DNA of 64,000 nt from Brucella oryzae (GTDB lineage: Bacteria; Pseudomonadota; Alphaproteobacteria; Rhizobiales; Rhizobiaceae), in NCBI GenBank assembly GCA_012103035.1, contig JAAVLL010000002.1, positions 1,372,501 to 1,436,500 of the forward strand, in the 5' to 3' direction. Below the pieces are notes generated by a model that was not told the origin of the DNA, did not search any database, and worked only from the letters and a program-made list of their open reading frames with translations. Numbering within the stretch: the first letter of the stretch is position 1; the number at the start of each line of letters is the position of its first letter. Made by a program: the position numbers and the translations under genes. Positions 56,987 to 64,000 of the stretch are shown here, piece after piece.

Positions 56987-58064
56987 TCATTTTTCCCGGA
57001 TAGCCGCCCGATCCACCGAAACCGCCTTCACCAGCGCCACCACGTCGTCACCGGTGCGCAACGCCAGTTCGTCCACCGAACGCCGGGTCAGCCGCGCACC
57101 GAGACGCCGTCCCTGAAAGTCGAGCGAAACATAGGCATTCGGTCCCTCCCCGCCTCGATGCCAATCACCTTGACGGGCAGAAGGTTGCGGATGCTGATCG
57201 CTTCGGGAACTTTCCGCGCAATCGAAACATCGCGGGCGCGCACGCGCAGCCGCACATGCATATCCTGTTTCAGCCCTGCATCGCTGAGCTGGAACGACGC
57301 GCCGCCAAGATCGATTTCCGCCAGCTTGTAGCGCTCGTCATAGGACGAAACCACCCCTCCAGCAGCACACCGCCGCCTTCACCTTCCGCATCGATCAGCG
57401 GGAACACATCTGCCGCCGCCCCGCTTGCCGTCACCCGGCCAGCGGACAGAAGCACGATTTCATCGGCAAGCCGCGCGACTTCATCGATTTCATGGCTCAC
57501 ATAGACAATCGGAACATGGCTTTCATCACGAAGACGTTCGATGAAAGGAAGGATTTCCTGCCTGCGCGCATGGTCGAGCGAGGACAACGGCTCATCGAGC
57601 AGCAGAAGTGCGGGATCGGACAAGAGCGCCCGGCCAATGGCGACACGCTGACGCTCGCCGCCGGAAAGCGTCGATGGCCGCCTGTCGAGAAGATGGTCAA
57701 TGCCGAGCAGCGCCACCACCTCGTCAAAGCTACGGGTAGCCTGTCTATGTCCGGCCCAACGCGCATAAGTCAGATTGCGCTTGACGCTCATATGCGGGAA
57801 AAGCCGCGCTTCCTGAAACACATAGCCGATGCGGCGCTTTTCTGGTGGCAGATTGATACCCTTTTCGGCATCAAACAGCGTGAAGTCACCGACGGCAATG
57901 CGTCCGCTCTCCGGACGAAGTGTTCCGGCAATCATTTTCAGAAGCGTCGTCTTTCCCGCGCCGGAATGGCCAAACAATGCAGTCACACCCCAGTCGGCAG
58001 CGAAATCGGCCTCGACAGGAAACCTGCCATTGCGCCCTTTGATCGAGACAGCAAGCCCGCTCAT
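56987..58064 (-). CDS. modC: Molybdate ABC transporter ATP-binding protein ModC, frameshifted near end
   Basis: About 358 residues from MSGLAVSIKGRNGRFPVEAD. Walker A GHSGAGKTT, Q-loop YVFQEARLFPHMSVKRNL (ModC-type), signature LSGGERQRVAIGRALL, Walker B LLLLDEPLSSLD, H-loop VYVSHEIDEVA. The C-terminal TOBE domain changes frame near 57353 and 57150; it reads SSYDERYKLAEIDLGGASFQ, RLRVRARDVSIARKVPEAIS, IRNLLPVKVIGIE and ends AIREK at 56987. The TOBE domain probably binds molybdate. Its start overlaps the modB stop by 4 bp (ATGA). Confidence 0.94.
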
Positions 58065-58738
58065 TTCGTTGCTCCTGCAAGCGCGCTGCAGCCATTCGGA
58101 CAGGACCACGGCCACAATCGAGATAGCTGCAGATATGGCGATCAGGCGGAATGCCTCGGCATCGCCCGATGGGGTCTGCATCAGGGCATAAATGGCAAGC
58201 GAAAGGGTCTGCGTTTCACCCGGAATGTTGGAAACGAAGGTTATCGTGGCGCCGAATTCACCCAGCGCCTTGGCAAAGCCAAGCACTGCGCCTGCCAGCA
58301 CGCCAGGCAGCAAGGGCGGCAGAATGACCGTGAAGAAGGCTGTGAACCGGTTGGCACCAAGTGCGCGCTGCTTCCTCAAGCCCGCGATCAAGCCCTTCTA
58401 TCGAAAGCCTGATCGGACGAACGAGCAGCGGAAACGCCATAACACCGGCAGCAAGGGCCGCGCCCGTCCAGCGAAAAGAAAGGAAAGGCCGAACCATTCC
58501 TGCAAAGGCGCGCCCAACGCTCCACGCGCCCCAAAAGGATCAGAAGCAGATAGCCTGTCACCACCGGCGGCAGGACCAGCGGCATGGTGACGATGGCCTG
58601 CGCCAGCGACTTGCCCGGAAAATTGAACCGGGCAAGAATCCAGGCGACGATGAAGGCAGCCGGCAGAGCGACAATGATAGCTATTCCGGCAACCCGGAGC
58701 GACAGAGACACGATCTGCCAGACATTACTCTCAATCAT
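58061..58738 (-). CDS. modB: Molybdate ABC transporter permease ModB, frameshifted
   Basis: About 226 residues, five helices. Start MIESNVWQIVSLSLRVAGIA, then LPAAFIVAWILARFNFPGKS and TMPLVLPPVVTGYLLLILLG. Frame changes near 58520, 58490 and 58355 give FRWTGAALAAGVMAFPLLVR, RLSIEGLDRGLEEAARTLGA, RFTAFFTVILPPLLPGVLAG and FAKALGEFGATITFVSNIPG. GEFGATI is the ModB-type coupling motif. It ends LQRALAGATK with a stop overlapping modC. The substrate-binding gene modA lies 12 bp upstream. Confidence 0.92.
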
Positions 58739-58750
58739 CTTTGGCCATCA

Positions 58751-59502
58751 TTATTCAGCAGCCTCTGCAGCTCCTACAAAGCCCTTGTCCTTGATGATCG
58801 CCTGACCGGCATCGCTTTCAAGGAACGCAAGGAAAGCCTTGGCAGCATCGGTTTTGTTCTTCGCAACGAGTGCCGCCGGGTAAAGGATCGGTGCGTGGTT
58901 GCTAGCAGGGAAGCGATAGGCTTCGACCAGTTCCGGTGCTGCGGCACGGTCCGACGCGTAGACGATGGCCGCCTTCACTTCGGCACGGCTGACATATTGC
59001 AGCGCAACGCGCACATTCTCGGCAAAGACCGCATTCTTCTCGACATCCTTCCAGATATCGAGCTTTTCAAGCGCCGCTTTGCCATATTTGCCAGCCGGGA
59101 CATTCGATGGATCACCCATGGCAAAACGGCCCGCGCTCAGAAGCGCCTTGGCATCGCTCTTCGGCGTGTCCTTCTGCGTTGCGATCACCAGCGCATTGCC
59201 CGCAATGACCTTGCGCGAAGCTTTGTCGATGGCATCGGCCTTTCGACATAATCCATCCAGTCGAGATCGGCGGAAATGAAAATCTGCGCCGGAGCGCCCT
59301 GCTCGATCTGCTTGGCCAGAACCGACGAAGACGCAAACGACGCCACCACTTCGGTGCCGTCCCTGGCCTTCATCTGCTTCGCGGCTTCCTCGATAACGTC
59401 CTTCATGCTGGCGGCAGCGAAACGGTCACCTTCTCGGCAGCATGAGCAACCGACGCAGCACCCGCTGCAACGGTGATGAAAACGCAGCGATGAGTTTTTC
59501 AT
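58751..59502 (-). CDS. modA: Molybdate-binding periplasmic protein ModA, frameshifted
   Basis: About 250 residues; start MKNSSLRFHHR with a GGAGGACAT ribosome-binding site. The frame breaks near 59430 within the signal peptide. Then AAASMKDVIEEAAKQMKARD, VVASFASSSVLAKQIEQGAP and AQIFISADLDWMDYVE (the molybdate-binding S..A pattern), a break near 59240, and IAGNALVIATQKDTPKSDAK, RFAMGDPSNVPAGKYGKAAL, YVSRAEVKAAIVYASDRAAA. It delivers molybdate to ModBC. Nothing is seen in the 277-bp gap upstream that I can name; no clear ModE site. Confidence 0.92.
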
Positions 59503-59779
59503 GAATGTCCTCCATAATGTCCGTAAGCCACGGACAAATCCATCATCCGCCGGAAAACCGGCGTTGTTTCTGTGCGAGCATTGGAGATTTCCAATACCCC
59601 GACTTGCGATGATGGGTGTGATGGAGGCAAACGCGACCCGGATGCCGTCAAACCCTTGATGCACGGGCGTCCATGCAAAAGCCGCCCAAAATTCCGTAAC
59701 GAATTCAGATCGTTCCAGAACCCAAGTCACCATAATGCGGTGAAATCCGTTTGACCAGCCCTATGACGAGCATGCGGCA

Positions 59780-60694
59780 TCAGCTACCGATATGTTTGTG
59801 CGCCCCGCGCAGTTCGGCAAGCTTTACCTGCTTCTGGCGCTCCGCATAACGCGCACGATCTTCTGGCGTGCGTTCGTCATAACAACCGGCACAGGAAACG
59901 CCTTCCTCGAAAAACTGCGAAAGCTTGTCTTCGGGCGAAATCGGACGACGGCAGGCACGGCAAAGTTCAACGTCGCTTTCAGCAAGGCCGTGGCCAACGG
60001 CTACGCGCTCGTCGAACACGAAGCACTCACCGTTCCACATGCTGTCTTCACGCGGGATTTCTTCGAGATATTTCAGGATACCGCCCTTGAGATGGAAGAC
60101 ATCATCAAAGCCCAGCCCCTTGACGAAGGCCGTCGCTTTTCGCAACGAATTCCCCAGTGCAGAACATAGCGATCTTCTTGCCTTCCAGCTTGTCGCGGTT
60201 CTGTTCAACCCACTCAGGAAACTCACGGAATGTCTTGGTCTGCGGATCGAGCGCCCCTTCGAATGTGCCGATGGCATATTCATAATCGTTGCGCGTATCG
60301 ACAACGACAGTGTTTTCATCGGCAATCAGGGCATTCCAGTCCTGCGGCGCGATATAGGTGCCAACGCTTTTCAGCGGATCAATGCCATCGACACCCATGG
60401 TGACGATCTCGCGCTTCAGCCGCACTTTCATGCGATGGAACGGCATTTCGCTCGCATGGGAATATTTGAGTTCGGGCTTGGCCAGACCGGGGATGGTAGT
60501 GATGTGCTGCACGAGTTTCTCAATCGCCTCGGCAGTGCCTGCAACAGTTCCGTTGATGCCTTCCGCCGCCAGAAGCAACGTTCCCTTGATACCATTCGAG
60601 CAGCAAAGCTGAGCCAGCGACTCGCGCAGGCTTTCATATTGCGGCAGCGGCGCAAAGCAATAAAGGGCGGCAACGGTGAAGGCAGATTGCTCAT
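59780..60694 (-). CDS. trhO: tRNA uridine(34) hydroxylase TrhO-like rhodanese protein, frameshifted
   Basis: About 305 residues (UPF0176/YceA family). N-terminal acylphosphatase-like part: after a break near 60675, [20 protein letters not shown] and [20 protein letters not shown]. Then [20 protein letters not shown] and [20 protein letters not shown]. Rhodanese core with [20 protein letters not shown] and the catalytic Cys in [20 protein letters not shown] (restored across a break near 60150). Then [20 protein letters not shown] and a zinc-like CRACRRP...CAGCYDE. It hydroxylates U34 in tRNA to ho5U. Confidence 0.93.
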
Positions 60695-60825
60695 CGGTCC
60701 AGTCTTCTTTGAAAATTCATCCCGCAACTAATCCCCACAAACGGCGAATTCAAGTCAACTTTATCCTCATGCGGCCAAGTCGCCTCAAAATTCACCTCGA
60801 GACGCAACTTTTCGAGGAGAGATAC

Positions 60826-61515
60826 ATGTTCGACAGTCAGATGATCGCAGCCCTGACGGCGATGGCAAACGAGGTGGAGATCGATCCGGCGGCTTTGCTG
60901 GCAATTGCGGAAGTGGAAAGCGGCGGGCGGGCGCTGTTTGATATCAACGGAAGCAAGGAACCGGCCATCCGGTTCGAAGGACATTATTTCGACCGCAGGC
61001 TGTCCGGTCGCCTGCGCGACTATGCCAGGAGCAACGGGCTGTCGGCGCCAGTCGCAGGCCAGATACGCAATCCGAAATCGCAAGCCGCACGCTGGCTTCT
61101 GCTTGAACGTGCGATGGGCTTGAGCAAAAAGGCAGCGCTTGAATCCACATCCTGGGGGTTGGGGCAGGTCATGGGTGCACATTGGGAATGGCTTGGCTAT
61201 CGCACCGTCGACGATCTTGTGGCGGAAGCGCGCGGATCGGTTGCCGGGCAGGCGCGGCTGATGCTGCGCTTCATCGAAAAGGCGGAGCTTCTTGAAGTGC
61301 TAGGGGCCTGCAATTGGCGCGAGTTCGCCCGACGCTATAATGGTCCGGCTTTTGCCCGCAACAAATATGACCAGCGTATGGCTGAAGCCTATCGGCGCTG
61401 GCAAAAGCAGCTCGACAGTTCTAAAAGGCTGCGTAAATACGCCTCTTTCGGTGGTGGACAAACCGCCAAGGGAGATTTAAATCGATTTATACGGACGGAG
61501 CACCCTTTACCTTGA
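60826..61515 (+). CDS. N-acetylmuramidase domain protein (DUF3380)
   Basis: 229 residues, uninterrupted, start MFDSQMIAALTAMANEVEID behind GAGGAGAG. No signal peptide. The fold of DUF3380-type muramidases is seen: LLAIAEVESGGRALFDINGS with catalytic Glu, PAIRFEGHYFDRRLSGRLRD, ALESTSWGLGQVMGAHWEWL, ARLMLRFIEKAELLEVLGAC, NWREFARRYNGPAFARNKYD. The same domain occurs in phage endolysins, so it may be a phage-derived or cell-wall-remodelling lysozyme. No phage genes flank it. Confidence 0.88.
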   Translation: MFDSQMIAALTAMANEVEIDPAALLAIAEVESGGRALFDINGSKEPAIRFEGHYFDRRLSGRLRDYARSNGLSAPVAGQIRNPKSQAARWLLLERAMGLSKKAALESTSWGLGQVMGAHWEWLGYRTVDDLVAEARGSVAGQARLMLRFIEKAELLEVLGACNWREFARRYNGPAFARNKYDQRMAEAYRRWQKQLDSSKRLRKYASFGGGQTAKGDLNRFIRTEHPLP

Positions 61516-61593
61516 TTGTAGCGGATGCTCCATCCATTTGTCCTGAAGCCGCGCATTCCGCCAATAATATGCGCCCAACAGCCGAGCAAGCCG

Positions 61594-62230
61594 ATGTCCC
61601 AGAAAACCGATCTTCTCGTCCCCATCATGACAGGCCAGCCGGTCATTCCGGTTCTGTTGATCGACAAGGTGGAACATGCTGTTCCGCTGGCGCGCGCGCT
61701 TGCCAAGGGAGGACTGCCCGCCATCGAGATCACCCTGCGCACGGCAGCAGCGCGATGCCATCCGCGCGGTTGCATCGGAAGTGCCGGAAGCAATCGTCGG
61801 CGCTGGCACGATCCTCAATGCGAAACAATATGAGGATGCAGCGAAGGCCGGTTCGCGTTTCATTGTTAGCCCCGGTGCGACGAAATATATCGTCGCAGCC
61901 GCAAATGACAGCGACGTGCCGCTTTTGCCTGCCGCCATCACGCCGAGCGAAATGCTGGCGCTCCGCGAAGAAGGCTATACTCATCTGAAATTCTTCCCGG
62001 CCGAACAGGCAGGCGGCGCATCGTTCCTGAAAGCGCTTTCCTCTCCGCTGGCCGGAACCGTTTTCTGCCCAACGGGCGGCATCAGCCTTGCAAATGCCAG
62101 GAATTATCTGTCGCTGCCGAACGTTGTCTGCGTCGGCGGTTCCTGGGTCGCACCGAAAGAACTCGTCGAGGCCCACGACTGGGATGCGATCACCGACCTT
62201 GCAAGCGAAGCAGCTGATCTGAAAAGCTGA
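61594..62230 (+). CDS. eda: KDPG/KHG aldolase (Entner-Doudoroff), frameshifted
   Basis: About 212 residues. Start [20 protein letters not shown], then [18 protein letters not shown] (catalytic Glu in EITLR). A lost base near 61750 precedes [40 protein letters not shown], and the Schiff-base Lys in [20 protein letters not shown]. It ends [20 protein letters not shown]. It cleaves 2-keto-3-deoxy-6-phosphogluconate to pyruvate and glyceraldehyde 3-phosphate. No edd is adjacent; gnd in the same window feeds the parallel pentose phosphate route. Confidence 0.94.
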
Positions 62231-62246
62231 ACAAGACCAGATAAGA

Positions 62247-62277
62247 ATGCAAAAGGGGCCTCAACGGCCTTTTCTTT
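62247..62277. terminator. Hairpin after the aldolase gene
   Basis: AAAAGGGGCC-TCAAC-GGCCTTTTC, a stem with G-T wobbles followed by TTTTCTTT, located 20-45 bp after the eda stop. The convergent DUF882 gene ends just beyond, so it could act on the eda transcript. Confidence 0.55.
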
Positions 62278-62300
62278 GGAGTTGTCAACGGACCGATGGA

Positions 62301-64000
62301 TCAGTTGGTTTCGGTGAACTTCGCCACTGTCAGGAAGGTAACGGCATTGCCGCTAAATTGGTTGGCGCGTTCGGTCGGCAGATTGCCGCGCTGGAAACCC
62401 GCCGTATAAACCATGGCCGGTGCCGACCGGAGCGCGTCGTTGCGGAGAACCGGATTGGTTACCGGCACCGCGCTGGAAACGGATTCCGTCGACATGGCGA
62501 CTTCCGACGTCGGCATTACTGCCGGCTGAACGACTGCACGCGGCTTGGACTGAGCCCTGGCCACATAACGCCCGCCCTTCGCAGTGGTGCGAACGCCCGT
62601 TTCAGCTGCCTTGCCGATCGCTGCGACCTGTTTATGGACTGCAGCAGACGCGGTTGCCGTGGGCTTGGTCGGCGCTGTGCGGGCAACCGAGGCCGTCTGC
62701 ACCGGTGCCGGAGCCTGTTTCGGCGCCGTGTCTGCAACCGGCTTGCTGTCATAATAGTCGTCGGAAGGCGGCGCTATCAGCTCGCCGATTTCATCCTTCT
62801 TGGATAGAAGGGCAAGCTGCGTATTGGCACGCGGCGCTTCCTTCGGCAGCGGAAAGCTGCCGTTTCACCCGGCTGCGGCACAGTCACGTCGCCGGCATCG
62901 GCAACCTGGGTCGGTTCGGTCTGCTCGCGATTGACCAGCGCAGCAATTGCATCCTGACCGCTTGCGGCAGGGTTTTCACCCGGACGTGTTGGACGCGCCG
63001 ACGGGACCACCGCGGTGGCAAGCTGCATATTATCCGTCTCAAGTTGCGGACGGGCCGACGGGATCGGAACAAAACCGTTCATCAATGACGAAGGCGTACC
63101 AGCATTGGCAACCTGTACCGTGTTCGCATCCACGGCCGCGCGGGCAGCAGCGGCAGCATCGGCGGCAGGTTCGGCCGCAGCGAGCGCCACGGCGTCCTGC
63201 GGCGCCATTGCCGGTTTGCGCGCCGGGATCGGAACATTGAGCGCAGCAACCGGAACTTCGACTGAGGCCTGTGCTTGGGCCTGGGCATCAAGGCCTGCTT
63301 CCGGACGCGGTGCCTGCATTGGAAGCGGAGCATCACGGGCAGGCAGAGCAGCAACCATGGTTTCACGTGGCTGCTGGACCGGCTCTTCCGGCACCGCTGC
63401 CGGAGCCTGACGTGCCGGCGCTGCGCGAGCCGGACGTGCCGTCGCCGGTGGAGCGCTCACATCACCAGTATCTTCTTCTTCATCGGCTCCGCCGCCAAAC
63501 AGCGCACCGAACAGGCTCTTGCTGCGGCGCGGGGCGGAATTGCTGGCCACCATGACCTCGCCCCCGCCAGCCTTCCGCTTCTCGATCATGGCCAATGCCT
63601 GCTCGTAGCCGGGCAACGGCTTGCCGTCTGCAGGAAGGTGAGCGGTCTTGCCATCCGGAAACAACGCGAGCAACTCGCGGCGGCTCATGCGCGGCCAGGA
63701 GCGAACATTGCCGACATCCATATGGACGAATGGCGAACCGGAGCGCGGATAATAGCCGACGCCACCGATCTGATAGCGCATGCCGATGCCGCGCAGCTTC
63801 GCCAGCGGAACGCCGGGGATGTAAAAGTCCATCGCGCGGCCCAGCATGTGCTGGCTCTTCTTGGCAACCCCGGTATTCTTGGAGCGCGAACGCAGCATGG
63901 CATTTGTGGCTGGCGAACGATAAGCGGAAACGACGGTGATATACTGGCTCGATCCGGTGGAACGATAGACCTGCCAGACCAGATCAAACAGGCGTGGGTC
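62301..64000 (-). CDS. DUF882 (M15_2 peptidase-like) protein with long Ala/Pro-rich tail, 5' end outside window
   Basis: At least 560 residues; the beginning lies beyond the window. The first visible segment (about 63685-63990, read across a frame change) is SSQYITVVSAYRSPATNAML, then RSRSKNTGVAKKSQHMLGRA with MDFYIPGVPLAKLRGIGMRY and GGVGYYPRSGSPFVHMDVGN. The HMLGRAMDF and SPFVHMDV motifs match the zinc-binding D,D-carboxypeptidase-like M15 fold of DUF882 proteins. A low-complexity Ala/Pro/Gln region of about 350 residues follows, ending in FLTVAKFTETN after a break near 62865. Peptidoglycan hydrolysis or binding is inferred. Confidence 0.85.

Noticed and set aside
59503-59779. A ModE operator upstream of modA
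   Set aside because: No clear palindrome of the ModE type could be found in the gap.

Overview
The window looks like part of a secondary replicon of an alphaproteobacterium in the Brucella/Ochrobactrum group (Rhizobiales). The evidence is a LuxR-type regulator closely resembling VjbR beside flhB, a rhizobial-type flagellar gene order (motA-fliM-fliN-fliG-flhB; flgF-fliI-flgBC-fliE-flgGA), degenerate ACTGCCCT octamer arrays (reverse complement of the AGGGCAGT unit used in Brucella strain typing) and several short dispersed palindromic repeats. The family assignments come from reading translations; no database search was run.

Layout. 1-6 kb: an Rrf2 regulator, then a zinc block: a COG0523 GTPase and a DUF4198 exported protein, divergent znuA and znuCB, and zur. 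GTTAT-N3-ATAAC palindromes lie upstream of the DUF4198 gene and between znuA and znuC, so this is probably one Zur regulon. 6-25 kb: flagellar genes. A left-going set runs DUF1217, flgF, fliI, a bitopic protein, flgB, flgC, fliE, flgG, flgA, a flgI'-'flhA chimera, fliR, a FliJ-like protein, flgJ and a FlgN-like protein. A right-going set is motA, fliM, a coiled-coil protein, fliN, fliG and flhB. A toxin-antitoxin pair inside octamer repeats sits between flgB and the next flagellar gene, and an AT-rich two-gene insert (18.9-20.0 kb) lies between the two sets. Hook, filament, stator-partner and several export genes (flgE, flgK, flgL, flagellin, motB, fliP, fliQ, flgH, fliF) are not in the window. 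25-32 kb: an IS630-type element inside a conserved gene, vjbR, a TetR regulator and an EmrAB-type efflux pair. 32-36 kb: a four-gene ABC importer. 36-39 kb: gnd, a MOSC protein and an oxidoreductase. 40-50 kb: a surface polysaccharide cluster (oxidoreductase, Wzy, glycosyltransferases, WecG/TagA, Wzx, Wzz). 50-64 kb: housekeeping and accessory genes (ornithine/lysine decarboxylase, amidase, LysR, DUF1007 plus NicO metal transporter, modABC, trhO, muramidase, KDPG aldolase, a DUF882 protein cut by the window end).

Quality caveat. Most long genes carry one or more single-base frameshifts, and where the expected reading can be inferred the usual change is loss of one base from a short homopolymer. 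This affects flagellar, metabolic, transport and transposase genes alike, so I treat most as sequencing errors and give reconstructed gene spans. The flgI'-'flhA junction and the IS insertion cannot be explained that way; they look like real structural changes (or, for the junction, a misassembly) and suggest an incomplete flagellar system.
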